A stretch of 64,000 nucleotides of DNA, from NCBI RefSeq assembly GCF_039526245.1, contig NZ_BAAAIV010000004.1, forward strand, positions 370,740 through 434,739, given 5' to 3'. Within the stretch, counting starts at the first letter, position 1; each line of letters starts with the position of its first letter. Both the position numbers and the translations under genes were made by a program. This DNA comes from Arthrobacter_H rhombi. Its GTDB lineage: Bacteria; Actinomycetota; Actinomycetes; Actinomycetales; Micrococcaceae. Positions 45,424-54,116 of this stretch are shown in pieces. A model generated the notes under the pieces. The model saw nothing but the letters and a program-made list of their open reading frames with translations. It was not told where the DNA came from and did not search any database.

Positions 45424-45429
45424 TAATCT
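45424..45429 (+). promoter_or_regulatory. -10 element TAATCT, leaderless promoter for the pabC-like gene
   Basis: TAATCT is followed by 7 nt and the ATG at 45437. Confidence 0.55.
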
Positions 45430-45436
45430 GGTGCGC

Positions 45437-46312
45437 ATGACTGTCTTGGTTTTCGTGGATTCCGCCACGCCCGCCGGCCGGGTGGCCGACGCCTCCGCCC
45501 CGCAACTGCTCGTCACCGACCAGGGGGTGGTCCGCGGCGACGGGGTCTTCGAGTCGATGCTCTACACCGGCGGGACCGTGCGCAAACTCGACGCACATCT
45601 GGCCCGCCTGCGGTCCTCCGCGGCCAGTTGCGATCTGCCCCTGCCCGAGGAAGCCGCCTGGCGCGGGGCGATCGAGACCGCGGTGGCGGAGTATGGCGAA
45701 CCCGACGACGCCGACGAGGCGGTGGTGAAGCTGGTTCTCACCCGGGGACCCGAGGGCCAGCCCCACGGTGCCGCCTGGGTCACCGTCTCCCCGGCCCCCG
45801 CCATCGGGCGCCGGCAGCGCGAGGAGGGCATCGCCGTCGTGCTCCTGGACCGCGGCTACGATTCCGCGCTCGCGGACCGCGCCCCCTGGCTGCTCATGGG
45901 CGCCAAGACGCTGTCCTACGCGGTGAACATGGCGGCGCTGCGCCACGCCCACTCGGTCGGCGCCGACGACGTCATCTTCACCTCCAGCGACGGCCGGGTC
46001 CTGGAGGGTCCGACCTCCACGGTCCTGCTGGCCACCCACCGGGACGGGGTCAAACGCCTGGTGACGCCCCGGCTGGAGACCGGCATCCTGCCCGGGACCA
46101 CGCAGGGGGCGATCTTCGCCGCTGCCCGGGAAGCCGGCTGGTCGCTGGGCTACGGCCCGTTGGAACCGCACCACCTGCTGGAGGCCGACGCCGTCTGGCT
46201 GGTGTCCAGCATCCGCCTGCTGGCACCGGTGACCTCGATCGACGGCACCGCCATCGGCCGCGACCGCGGACTGCACGACGAACTCTCGGCCATGGTCGGG
46301 AACATCCGCTAG
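45437..46312 (+). CDS. pabC: Class IV PLP aminotransferase, probable aminodeoxychorismate lyase
   Basis: A 291-residue fold-type IV PLP enzyme. Family motifs are TDQGVVRGDGVFES near the start, the PLP Lys in LLMGAKTLSYAVNM, SSDGRVLEGPTSTVLL, and LETGILPGTTQGAI, followed by LEADAVWLVSSIRLLAPVTSIDG. Aminodeoxychorismate lyase removes pyruvate from aminodeoxychorismate to give p-aminobenzoate for folate. PabC is favoured over branched-chain or D-amino-acid aminotransferase by the nearby PabB fusion, but the motifs alone do not settle it. Start is set by the leaderless promoter; a longer frame runs antisense to the cls gene. Confidence 0.85.
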   Translation: MTVLVFVDSATPAGRVADASAPQLLVTDQGVVRGDGVFESMLYTGGTVRKLDAHLARLRSSAASCDLPLPEEAAWRGAIETAVAEYGEPDDADEAVVKLVLTRGPEGQPHGAAWVTVSPAPAIGRRQREEGIAVVLLDRGYDSALADRAPWLLMGAKTLSYAVNMAALRHAHSVGADDVIFTSSDGRVLEGPTSTVLLATHRDGVKRLVTPRLETGILPGTTQGAIFAAAREAGWSLGYGPLEPHHLLEADAVWLVSSIRLLAPVTSIDGTAIGRDRGLHDELSAMVGNIR

Positions 46313-46337
46313 GCACCACCGACGGGGAAGGAACCCC

Positions 46338-47594
46338 ATGGACAGCGCCCCCACACCCCCACCGGCCGACACCCCACTGGGACGGCGCCGGCTCTTCGGC
46401 GTCGCAGCGCTGGCCGCCGCCTCCCTGCTCGGCGGTGCGGGAAACCTGCTGGTCCCGGAGGCCGCCCACGCGGCAGCTACCCGGGTCAAGACGACGGCTA
46501 ACCTCAACGTGCGCGCCACCGCCACGGCCTCCGGGCGCCGCCTCGGGACGCTGCCGAAGGGCAGCACGGTCTCCACGACGGGCCGGGCTGCCCACGGCTG
46601 GTACCGGATCAGTTACCGGGGCACCACCGGGTACATCTCGAACCGGTATGTCCAGGTCGTCGCCGCGGCGCAGAAGGCCGCACCCCAAGTGGTGCCGGTC
46701 AAGGTCAGGGTCCAGACCCTGGCCGCGCTGAACGTCAGGTCCTCCGCGTCGTCCAACGGCAGCAAACTGGGCACGCTGGCGAAGAACGCGCGGTTCACCG
46801 CCACCGGCGTCGCCTCCACCGGTTGGTACCGGCTGACCTATGGCGGCAAGACCGGGTACGTTTCGCACCAGTACCTGAAACCCGACACGTCCCGGGAGCC
46901 TGCCTACACTTCCACCCGCAACGGCCTGCCCACCAGTGCCCGCTACTATTTCTCCGCCAACGGCTCCGACTTGTCCTACCTGGCCCATGGCGCGGTGATG
47001 ATCGGGGACCTCCCCGCCGGAACCGTCGCGTGGCGGGACACCCGGAGGGAAAAGGCCCATGCCACCCCGGCCGGCTGGTATTGCGTGCGCACCGCCGGTG
47101 CCACCGGGTGGGTGCGGGCCAGCACGCTGCGGCGCAGCCAGCCGCGGACCAGCACCTGGTCCGGGAGGACCACGGCGGCACAGATCCGCAAGATGGCCAA
47201 CGGCAAGCTCGCGTCGGCGAACCTCGTGGCCATCTCGTGGGATCCGGGGCAGAACCTCATCGCCGGGCCGGCGCTGGCGGATCTGACGACCATGAACCAG
47301 GCCTTCAAGAAGAAGTTCGGGCGCAACCTCGAGATCGACCTGACGTACCGCACGCGCGGCACCCAGGAGTACCTCTACCGGGAACTGGGGTCGATGATTG
47401 CCGCGAAGCCGGGCACGTCGAACCACGGCTGGGGTCTGGCCATCGACTTCCCGGAGACGCGCGATTACGGTTTCGGCGGCACCTACCACCTCTGGCTCAA
47501 GGCCTACTCGAAGCGGTACGGGTGGGTGCACCACACGGTCTATGAGGAGGGCTCGCCCTACGCGGAGGCCTGGCACTTCGAGTACATGCGCTGA
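46338..47594 (+). CDS. Secreted SH3b-repeat D-Ala-D-Ala carboxypeptidase (M15, VanY-like)
   Basis: A 418-residue exported peptidase. The signal has a twin-arginine look (GRRRLFGVAALAAASLL) and an AHA-A cleavage site near residue 43. Two clear bacterial SH3 domains follow (TTANLNVRATATASGRRLGTL and TLAALNVRSSASSNGSKLGTL), plus a weaker third region (ARYYFSANGS to WVRASTLR). The M15 domain carries the zinc motif SNHGWGLAIDFPE (S-x-H-x-x-G-x-A-x-D) and the late EAWHFEY. It should trim or recycle peptidoglycan stem peptides. A good ribosome site (GGAAGGA) precedes the ATG. It converges on the ECF gene with 12 bp between. Confidence 0.9.
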   Translation: MDSAPTPPPADTPLGRRRLFGVAALAAASLLGGAGNLLVPEAAHAAATRVKTTANLNVRATATASGRRLGTLPKGSTVSTTGRAAHGWYRISYRGTTGYISNRYVQVVAAAQKAAPQVVPVKVRVQTLAALNVRSSASSNGSKLGTLAKNARFTATGVASTGWYRLTYGGKTGYVSHQYLKPDTSREPAYTSTRNGLPTSARYYFSANGSDLSYLAHGAVMIGDLPAGTVAWRDTRREKAHATPAGWYCVRTAGATGWVRASTLRRSQPRTSTWSGRTTAAQIRKMANGKLASANLVAISWDPGQNLIAGPALADLTTMNQAFKKKFGRNLEIDLTYRTRGTQEYLYRELGSMIAAKPGTSNHGWGLAIDFPETRDYGFGGTYHLWLKAYSKRYGWVHHTVYEEGSPYAEAWHFEYMR

Positions 47595-47606
47595 GCCGCC
47601 GGGGGG

Positions 47607-50018
47607 TCACCCCCAGACGAGGTTCCAGGTTCCGGTGGCCATCGCCGCGAACAGGGCCGCTGCCCCGAGAGCGAGCCCTGCAGTGACGAGCCCGGCATCG
47701 CGCCAGGCGAAGCGCGCGGTGCGGGCCCACGTGCGCCGGCTGCCGCCGAATCCCTTGGCCTCCATGGTCACCGCCAGGCGTGATGCCCGGCGGATGGCCT
47801 GGACCATCAGCCCCAGGCTCTGGCCGGCGTTGGCCTTCAGCCGTTGTACGGCCCCGCCCTGGGATCCGACGCCGCGGGCGCGACGGGCCATGCCCAGGGT
47901 GGTCCATTCCTCGGCCAACAGCCCGATCAGCCGCATCCCGGCCAGGGCGCCGAGCACGAATCGATGGGGCAGCCTGGCCTGCTGGGCCAGCGCGTTGGCC
48001 AGATCGGTGGGGTCCGTGCTGGACAGGACGATGACTGCCGGCACTGCCACGGCGAGCAGGCGCAGCCCGGTGGCCACGCCGGAAGCCAAGGACCCCTGGC
48101 TGATCGTGGCGACGCCCAGGTCCCACAGGACGGCCCCCGAGTCGTTGCCCACCAGGGCCGTGCCCCAGGCGGCGAAGAGCCCGGCGACCAGCAGCGGCCA
48201 GGCACGGACCAGGAAACGCAGCGGCTTGATGCCGGCCAGGGGCAGGAACAGCACGCTGGCCACCGCGACCAGGGTCGAACCCACCACGTCCAGCGAGGCA
48301 ATCAACGGTGTCGTCGCCAGGACCACCGCGGCGAGCTTGGCCAGCGGGTTGCAGCGGCCGAAGAAGCTGGCGCGGGCACCGGCATCGGGTTCGAGGCCGG
48401 GTCCGCCGTCCCCGCGCCCCCGTTCGCCGGGCTCGGCCGGGGCAGCGGCCACCGGGTAGGTGGTGGCCCCCAACGCCGCGGCGAAATCGGTGTCATGGGT
48501 AACGGCGATGATGGCGACGCCGTCGTCGAGCTCCGCACGCAGCAGCAGGGCCAGTTCACGCCAGGTGATGGCGTCCTGTCCGAAGGTGGGCTCGTCGAGG
48601 ATCAGCAGGCGGGGCCGCGCCGCGAGCACGGTAGCTACCGACAGCCGGCGCTTTTCCCCACCCGAGAGCGTGAACGGGTTGGCATCCTGCAGTTCCCGCA
48701 GCCCCAACCGGTCCAGCAGGACCTCCACGCGGCGCTCGATCTCCGCGTCGTCATGGATGCGTTCGCGGCTTCCTGGGTGTTGGGCGTGCCGGGGGCCGTA
48801 GGCCAGCTCCTCGCGCACGGTGGCGGTGACGAACTGGTGCTCGGGTTCCTGGAAGACGGTGCCGATGCGCGCGACCAGTTCCCCGGCACGCCAGCTGTAC
48901 GGACGGCGGGAGTGCCCGTCATCGGCGGTCCGGGTCGAACTGTCGGTGCTCCCCAGCCCAGTCAGTGCCTCCACCGTTCCGGAGCGCTCGGGCAGCAGTC
49001 CGCCCAAGGTCAACGCGAGCGTCGATTTCCCGGACCCGTTGGGCCCGGTGATGCACACCGCCTGTCCGGCGGCTACTTCCAGCTGCACCCCCGTCACAGC
49101 GGGGATGCTGCGCGGGGTGCGCGCTACTGCGAGGTCGTGGGCGCGCAGCAGCCCCGGGCCCGTCGGAGCTTCCGGTGTCCGCGGGCCGAGTTCCGGGGTG
49201 TGGCCGGGAACCCAGATGCCCGCCCGGATGAGTCGGTCGCGGAGGGGGCCCGGGGCGAACAACTCGGCGGGGGTGCCCTGGCAGGCCACTCCGCCGCCGG
49301 GCTCCAGGACGATGACCCGGTCCACGGCGTCGGCCCAGGCAGCCAGCCGGTGCTCCACGATGACCATCGTCGCCCCGCTGTGCGCCACCGAGTCCACGAT
49401 GGCGTCGCGGACGTCGATCACGCCGTCGGGGTCCAGGTTGGCCGTGGGCTCATCGAGCAGCACCAGTCCGGGGCGCATGGCCAGGATCCCGGCCAGCGCC
49501 AGGCGTTGCTTCTGTCCGCCGGAGAGCGCGGAGGTGGGGTGGTCCAGTGGCAGGTCCAGGCCGACGGCCCGCAGGCTCGCGGACACCCGCGGCCAGATCT
49601 CGGCGGGCGGAACGCAGAGGTTTTCGGCGCCAAAGGCCACATCGTCGCCGACCCGGGCCTGGACGACCTGGGTTTCGGGGTCCTGCTGCATGAGCCCGGT
49701 GTGGGCGGAGGCCTCATGGGCCGGAACTCCATCGATGAGCAGTTCGCCGGCGGTGGTGTTGTCCTCGTCGCCGTGCAGCACGCCCGCCAGGGCATGGAGC
49801 AGCGTCGATTTCCCGGCCCCCGAGGGGCCGACCAGCAGCACCCGCTCGCCCGCTGTGATGTCCAGCTCCACACCCTGGAGCGCTGGTTGCGCGCGTCCTG
49901 CATGCTGGAAACCCCACCCGCGGGCGCGGACGGCCGCGCCGCGGACCCCGGGCAGTGCCGGTTCGGTGCCGCGCAGACCCCTCGGGTCCGCCGGGGGCAC
50001 ATGCAGGTGGTGCGTCAT
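47607..50018 (-). CDS. ECF transporter energy module: two ATPases fused to the T component (YkoD-YkoC fusion)
   Basis: An 803-residue single-chain energy-coupling module. The first ATPase has Walker A GPSGAGKST, signature SALSGGQKQR and Walker B VLLDEPTANLD. The second has GPNGSGKST, FTLSGGEKRR and LLILDEPTFGQD. After a linker, about 240 residues form an EcfT domain with helices (LAAVVLATTPLIASLDVV, LLVAGLFAAWGTALV) and the EcfT Ala-Arg-Gly coupling motifs (MARRARGVGSQGG and TMEAKGFGGSRR). Such modules drive the S component YkoE upstream (4-bp gap). The ATG at 50018 is favoured because a longer frame overlaps ykoE. The substrate is likely thiamine precursor, given the TPP riboswitch. Confidence 0.9.
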   Translation of the reverse strand: MTHHLHVPPADPRGLRGTEPALPGVRGAAVRARGWGFQHAGRAQPALQGVELDITAGERVLLVGPSGAGKSTLLHALAGVLHGDEDNTTAGELLIDGVPAHEASAHTGLMQQDPETQVVQARVGDDVAFGAENLCVPPAEIWPRVSASLRAVGLDLPLDHPTSALSGGQKQRLALAGILAMRPGLVLLDEPTANLDPDGVIDVRDAIVDSVAHSGATMVIVEHRLAAWADAVDRVIVLEPGGGVACQGTPAELFAPGPLRDRLIRAGIWVPGHTPELGPRTPEAPTGPGLLRAHDLAVARTPRSIPAVTGVQLEVAAGQAVCITGPNGSGKSTLALTLGGLLPERSGTVEALTGLGSTDSSTRTADDGHSRRPYSWRAGELVARIGTVFQEPEHQFVTATVREELAYGPRHAQHPGSRERIHDDAEIERRVEVLLDRLGLRELQDANPFTLSGGEKRRLSVATVLAARPRLLILDEPTFGQDAITWRELALLLRAELDDGVAIIAVTHDTDFAAALGATTYPVAAAPAEPGERGRGDGGPGLEPDAGARASFFGRCNPLAKLAAVVLATTPLIASLDVVGSTLVAVASVLFLPLAGIKPLRFLVRAWPLLVAGLFAAWGTALVGNDSGAVLWDLGVATISQGSLASGVATGLRLLAVAVPAVIVLSSTDPTDLANALAQQARLPHRFVLGALAGMRLIGLLAEEWTTLGMARRARGVGSQGGAVQRLKANAGQSLGLMVQAIRRASRLAVTMEAKGFGGSRRTWARTARFAWRDAGLVTAGLALGAAALFAAMATGTWNLVWG

Positions 50019-50022
50019 CGGG

Positions 50023-50643
50023 TCAACCGGAGATCCGCTCGTGGGCCGCCCGCCGCGAGGCCAAGGCCGACAGCGCTCCGGTGCGGGCCAGTGCACGGGT
50101 GAGCGCCCAGCTGCCCCACCCGGCGATGACCACGCCGGAGACCGCCATGCAGGCCACGTAGGCCAGCTTCATGAACTGCGTGTAGTCGGGGAACCAGGCG
50201 AAGACAAAGGCGTCGTTGACTCCACCGAAGATCCCGGTGAACAGGCCGGCCAGCAGGGCCACGGGCAGCGACCAGCGGCGGTAGAGGAACAGGGCGAGCA
50301 CCAGTTCGGCGCCCAGTCCCTGGACGAGCCCGGAGACCCAGACCGTCCACCCGTATTCGGAGCCCAACAACGAGGAGACCACCGCGGCAACCATTTCGCA
50401 GAACAATGCGGCACCGGGTTTGCGGATGATGAGCGCGCCGAGCACCGCGGGGAAGAGCCACATCCCTGCCAGCAGGGCCGACGACGGCGGGAAGGCAAGG
50501 AACGCGAAATCCAGCAGGTGGTGGGCCGTGTTCCACCCCCAGAAGATGACGCCGGAGGCAACGGCGATGACGGATGCGACGACGATGTCCACCACGCGCC
50601 AGGTAGGGCGGGCGGGCGGTGCCGTAGTGAAGGTGCTGCTCAT
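50023..50643 (-). CDS. ykoE: ECF transporter S component YkoE (thiamine/hydroxymethylpyrimidine uptake)
   Basis: A 206-residue membrane protein with about six helices, the substrate-binding S subunit of an ECF transporter. Typical YkoE segments are VDIVVASVIAVASGVIFWGWN, FLAFPPSSALLAGMWLFPAVLGALIIRKPGAALFCEMVAA, and GLVQGLGAELVLALFLY. YkoE is linked to uptake of hydroxymethylpyrimidine or thiamine. The ATG at 50643 has AAGGAGG eight bases upstream. The leader holds a TPP riboswitch (50706-50815) and a hairpin covering the Shine-Dalgarno (50652-50672), so expression should fall when TPP is plentiful. The energy module follows immediately. Confidence 0.9.
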   Translation of the reverse strand: MSSTFTTAPPARPTWRVVDIVVASVIAVASGVIFWGWNTAHHLLDFAFLAFPPSSALLAGMWLFPAVLGALIIRKPGAALFCEMVAAVVSSLLGSEYGWTVWVSGLVQGLGAELVLALFLYRRWSLPVALLAGLFTGIFGGVNDAFVFAWFPDYTQFMKLAYVACMAVSGVVIAGWGSWALTRALARTGALSALASRRAAHERISG

Positions 50644-50651
50644 GAGGTCTT

Positions 50652-50672
50652 CCTCCTTGTTGTTCAAGGAGG
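50652..50672 (-). promoter_or_regulatory. Shine-Dalgarno-sequestering hairpin upstream of ykoE
   Basis: CCTCCTTG and CAAGGAGG form a perfect 8-bp stem with a 5-nt loop, and the second arm contains the ykoE ribosome-binding site. It would act as the OFF switch of the TPP riboswitch at the translation level. A competing GC-rich stem lies just 5' (about 50674-50700). Confidence 0.75.
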
Positions 50673-50705
50673 GGAGGACGTCGCGGGGCCCGCGCGTCCT
50701 GAGAT

Positions 50706-50815
50706 TCTCGACTCCCTTCGCCGGTACGAGCCGGAGCAGGTTCGAGGGTCTGCGGCGATCCGCACTCTCAGCGTCCTCGGAGCCGGCCTGGGCCGGATGG
50801 AGACGCTCCCCTGTC
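50706..50815 (-). ncRNA. TPP riboswitch (THI element)
   Basis: On the minus strand the conserved parts of the thiamine pyrophosphate aptamer appear in order: a GGGGAGC segment at the 5' end, CTGAGA (50771-50766), GACCCTCGAACCTG, CCGG-rich P4/P5 stem, and GAAGGGAGTCGAGA at the 3' end. It precedes ykoE and the ECF module. The edges are approximate. Confidence 0.93.
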
Positions 50816-50873
50816 GTAGGTGATTCAGTGCGGCCAGTCTACAGCGCGTTATGCTGGGCGGGTAATCACCTAC
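50816..50873. repeat. 10-bp inverted repeat flanking divergent promoters
   Basis: GTAGGTGATT (50816-50825) and AATCACCTAC (50864-50873) are perfect complements. Between them lie the divergent -10 boxes TAGACT (minus, 50841-50836) and TATGCT (plus, 50850-50855). Both predicted transcripts would therefore begin with nearly the same 5' leader. Confidence 0.65.
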
Positions 50874-50890
50874 CGACGGGAGAATCGTTC

Positions 50891-51160
50891 GTGAACGTAT
50901 TACTGAAAGTCTTCGGTTCGATCGTGTCGATCGGGGCCGGGTTCATTGGCGGCAAGCTCGTGGACACCGTCTGGACCAAGGCCACCGGGCAGAAGCCCCC
51001 GAAGCCGGGTGACCATGAGGCGCAGGCCGAGGCCAGCATGCGTCATGCACTGGGCTTCGCGGTCACCTCTGCCGTCGTGGCGGCGGTGATCCAGGTCCTG
51101 ACCAATCGTGGGACCCAGCGGACGATCCGCCACTTCAACAAGACGGTGGACGAGGTCTAA
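50891..51160 (+). CDS. DUF4235 membrane protein
   Basis: An 89-residue protein with two hydrophobic helices (LLKVFGSIVSIGAGFIGGKLV and ALGFAVTSAVVAAVIQVL) joined by a polar loop (WTKATGQKPPKPGD). This is the DUF4235 pattern of actinobacteria; the function is unknown. The GTG at 50891 has GGGAG at eight bases; a longer upstream frame runs through the riboswitch region and is unlikely. It converges on the Mrp operon end with a 7-bp gap. Confidence 0.85.
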   Translation: MNVLLKVFGSIVSIGAGFIGGKLVDTVWTKATGQKPPKPGDHEAQAEASMRHALGFAVTSAVVAAVIQVLTNRGTQRTIRHFNKTVDEV

Positions 51161-51167
51161 GGACCCG

Positions 51168-51566
51168 TTACCTGCCTTCGTCCAGACGACGCTGGGCCTC
51201 GGAGACCACTTCATTGAGGTCATCGAGGACCAGCGTGTCTGCTTTAAGGTGCTTCGTCCGGTAGGCGGCGCGCCCCACCATGTGGGCGGTGACCGGTGCG
51301 GTGAGCAGCTGGAACAACCAGGCGAGCACCAGCACCGGGACGGCGGCCCAGGCCCTGATCTGCAGGGCGACGGCGAGCAGCAGCAGGAACAACCCGAGCA
51401 CCTGGGGCTTCGTGGCGGCATGCATGCGCGAGAACAGGTCGGGGAAGCGCAGCAGGCCGATGCCGGCGGCCACCGACATCAGGGCCCCACCGACCATGCA
51501 GATGGCGGTGATCCAGTCCAGGACGGTGTCGACCGTCCCCCCATCCACCCAGGCGACGGCGATCAT
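51168..51566 (-). CDS. mnhG: Mrp antiporter subunit G
   Basis: The 132-residue MnhG/MrpG subunit has three helices (DWITAICMVGGALMSVAAGIGLLRFPDLFSRMHAATKPQVLGLFLLLLAVAL carries the family core LLRFPDLFSRMHAATK) and a C-terminal hydrophilic tail. It is part of the multi-subunit Na+(K+)/H+ antiporter. Its ATG overlaps the mnhF stop by four bases. It is last in the operon. Confidence 0.95.
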   Translation of the reverse strand: MIAVAWVDGGTVDTVLDWITAICMVGGALMSVAAGIGLLRFPDLFSRMHAATKPQVLGLFLLLLAVALQIRAWAAVPVLVLAWLFQLLTAPVTAHMVGRAAYRTKHLKADTLVLDDLNEVVSEAQRRLDEGR

Positions 51567-51829
51567 GGGGTCCTCCGATCAGTGACGTAGCGGGCGATCG
51601 TCACCGACCCGATGAAGGCCACCAGGCAGCCGACCACGATGAAGACGATGTGGTTCAGGTGCCGGTTCACCGCCATGTCGAGGCAGAGCCCGCACATGAT
51701 GATGACCAGCAGGACGTCCAGGGCCAGGGTCCGGTCCAGGATGGAGGGGCCACGGGCCAGCCGGACCAGGGCCATGACCCCGCCGATGGCCAGGGCGACG
51801 CCGGAAATCCAGGCGGCGATGATGATCAT
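51563..51829 (-). CDS. mnhF: Mrp antiporter subunit F
   Basis: The 88-residue MnhF/MrpF subunit has three helices and the conserved RLARGPSILDRTLALDVLLV segment, in which the acidic Asp is required in homologues. The start ATG at 51829 overlaps the mnhE end by four bases. A longer frame into mnhE is not credible because of the overlap. Confidence 0.94.
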   Translation of the reverse strand: MIIIAAWISGVALAIGGVMALVRLARGPSILDRTLALDVLLVIIMCGLCLDMAVNRHLNHIVFIVVGCLVAFIGSVTIARYVTDRRTP

Positions 51830-52494
51830 GCTTTTCCTTCCGTCCGCGGCGTGGGGGCGTCGGCGGTGTCCGGGGAGGCGCCTTCGGAGCGCAGTGCCAC
51901 CAGTTCGTCCCGGCTGCCCATGACACGGATCAGCGCCGCCTCGATGTCCCGCACCTCTTGGCGGAATGCCTCGGCCTGCGCCTCGTCGTTGACGTCCAGC
52001 ACGTGCAGGTAGAGCGTCGAGGTGGTCCGGTCGACCTCGACGACGAACGATCCGGGAATGAGGGTCAGCACATGTCCCAGCGCGGTGGCCATGAGGTCCT
52101 CGTGGCTGCGCATGCGGATGCCCACCACCGCGTTGCGCACCGCGGGACCGCGGACGACGGCGATGAACATGACGTGGATGCTGGCCTTGACGACCTGCCA
52201 CAGGAACCGCAGGGCGAACAGGAAGGCCTGCCAGACGTTGAACCGCCCGCTCAGCTCGACCGGGGGCAGCTTGAAGGTGGCGACGATGGCCAGCGAGACC
52301 AGGAACCCGAAGACGAGGTTCCCTGCACTGAAGTCCTGCCAGAGGGCGCCCCAGACCACCACCATCCACAGTGTCAGGGGCAGCTCGATCCAGAACCTGG
52401 CCCGCCGTCGTCGTGCCCTGGCGCGGGCTCCGCGGGAACCGGTGAGCAGCTCGGAGGGCCGTGCCGGGCGGACGTGGTGTCGGTGCGGGCTCAC
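51826..52494 (-). CDS. mnhE: Mrp antiporter subunit E
   Basis: The 222-residue MnhE/MrpE subunit has two N-terminal helices (LPLTLWMVVVWGALWQ and LVFGFLVSLAIVATFKLPP), a third (FALRFLWQVVKASIHVMFIAV), and the cytoplasmic domain with ALGHVLTLIPGSFVVEVDR. It is extended at both ends compared with firmicute homologues (~160 residues). The GTG start overlaps the mnhD stop by four bases. Confidence 0.94.
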   Translation of the reverse strand: MSPHRHHVRPARPSELLTGSRGARARARRRRARFWIELPLTLWMVVVWGALWQDFSAGNLVFGFLVSLAIVATFKLPPVELSGRFNVWQAFLFALRFLWQVVKASIHVMFIAVVRGPAVRNAVVGIRMRSHEDLMATALGHVLTLIPGSFVVEVDRTTSTLYLHVLDVNDEAQAEAFRQEVRDIEAALIRVMGSRDELVALRSEGASPDTADAPTPRTEGKA

Positions 52495-54116
52495 GAGCCT
52501 CCTCCTGCGTGGGAGCCCAGGACGGCCTCGATGTAGGGGGTGCGCTCCATCATCTGCTGGGCCGACCGGTCCGCGAGATCGAACAACGGGCCAGCGAAGA
52601 TCGTCAGGGAAACACCCAGCAGCACCAGGGCACCGGTCGAGTAGACCATGGTCCGGGGCAGCAGGTCACGGTCGTCCTGGGCGGCCGCCCGCTTGGCGGG
52701 AGCGGTGGCCACCGCTCCGGCACCGGAGGAGGTCGCCGGGCCGGAGGGGATGAGGAGGATCGGGTCCGGGTCCTCCGCGTCGTCGGCGCGGCGCCAGAAG
52801 GCGCGGTTCCAGACGCGGGCCACGGCCAACAGGGTCAGCAACGAGGTGACCAGGGCCCCGGCGAGCAGCACCCAGGCCAGCGGGGTGCCGAGGTCGACGC
52901 CGCCACGCAGCAGCCCCAGCTTGCCCAGGAAGCCGGAGAACGGCGGGATGCCCGCCAGGTTCATGGCCGGGACGAAGAACAGCACCGCCAGCACCGGTGA
53001 GAGCTTGGCCAGGGAGCCGAGCCGGTCCACGTTGGTGGTCCCGCCCCGGCGTTCCATGAGGCCGGCGACCAGGAACAGCGAGGTCTGCACGATGATGTGG
53101 TGGGCCACGTAGTAGACGGTGGCGGCGAGCGCGACGACGCTGCCCGTGGCCAGGCCGAAGACCATGTAGCCGATGTGGCTGGTGAGCGTGAAGGAGAGCA
53201 TGCGCTTGAAGTCCGCCTGCGCGAGGGCGCCGAGGATCCCCACGAGCATGGTCAGCAGGGCCACGACCATCAGGGCGGTGTTGAGCCGGTCTCCGGGGAA
53301 GAGCAGCGTCTCGGTGCGGATCATCGCGTAGACGCCGACCTTGGTCAGCAGGCCGGCGAACACCGCGGTGACCGGCGCCGGCGCCGTGGGGTAGGAGTCA
53401 GGCAGCCAGAAGGACAGTGGGAAGACCGCTGCCTTCACGCCGAAGGCGACCAGCAGCATCACGTGCAGCACCATCTGGGTGCCGGGGTCGATGTCGGCGA
53501 GCTTGATGGCCAGGTCGGCCATGTTCACGGTGCCGGTCGCCGCGTAGATCATGCCGATGGCCACCAGGAACAACACGGAGGAGACCACGGAGACAACCAC
53601 ATAGGTCACACCGGCACGGATGCGGGCTGTGGTTCCGCCCAGGGTCAGCAGCACGTAGGAGGCGGTCAGCAGGATCTCGAAGCCCACATACAGGTTGAAG
53701 AGGTCACCGGCCAGGAAGGCATTGGAGACCCCGGCGACCAGGATCAGGTAGGCGGGGTGGAAGACCGAGACCGGTCCGTCCTCGTCCCCGTCGGCCATGC
53801 CCTGGCCCGTGGCATAGAGCAGCACTGTCAGGCTGACAGCCGTGGAGACGACCAGCATCAGCGCGGAGAACTCATCGACCACCAGGGAGATGCCAAAGGG
53901 CGGCGCCCACCCGCCGATCGTGACGGCCTGTGCCCCGTTCTGCCAGGCGGAGACCAGCATCCAGGCCTCCAGCCCGAGGGTGGCGACCAGGGCGCCGATG
54001 GTCACCGAGCGCTGGGCCAGCACGTGGCGTCGCAGCACGAAGGCCAGGGCGGCCCCGAAGATCGGCAGCAGCACCGCCAGCGGCGCGAAGTCGATTGCGG
54101 TCTGTGTGCCCATCAT
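52491..54116 (-). CDS. mnhD: Mrp antiporter subunit D
   Basis: The 541-residue MnhD/MrpD subunit is a proton-channel protein homologous to complex I NuoM/NuoN. It has about 14 helices, including ILLTASYVLLTLGG, the conserved Lys in GVKAAVFPLSFWLPDSYPTAPAPV, and the second Lys half-channel TKVGVYAMIRTETLLF. A C-terminal loop (EDPDPILLIPSGPATSSGAG) is a lineage insertion. The start ATG at 54116 overlaps the mnhC stop by four bases. Confidence 0.96.
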   Translation of the reverse strand: MMGTQTAIDFAPLAVLLPIFGAALAFVLRRHVLAQRSVTIGALVATLGLEAWMLVSAWQNGAQAVTIGGWAPPFGISLVVDEFSALMLVVSTAVSLTVLLYATGQGMADGDEDGPVSVFHPAYLILVAGVSNAFLAGDLFNLYVGFEILLTASYVLLTLGGTTARIRAGVTYVVVSVVSSVLFLVAIGMIYAATGTVNMADLAIKLADIDPGTQMVLHVMLLVAFGVKAAVFPLSFWLPDSYPTAPAPVTAVFAGLLTKVGVYAMIRTETLLFPGDRLNTALMVVALLTMLVGILGALAQADFKRMLSFTLTSHIGYMVFGLATGSVVALAATVYYVAHHIIVQTSLFLVAGLMERRGGTTNVDRLGSLAKLSPVLAVLFFVPAMNLAGIPPFSGFLGKLGLLRGGVDLGTPLAWVLLAGALVTSLLTLLAVARVWNRAFWRRADDAEDPDPILLIPSGPATSSGAGAVATAPAKRAAAQDDRDLLPRTMVYSTGALVLLGVSLTIFAGPLFDLADRSAQQMMERTPYIEAVLGSHAGGGS

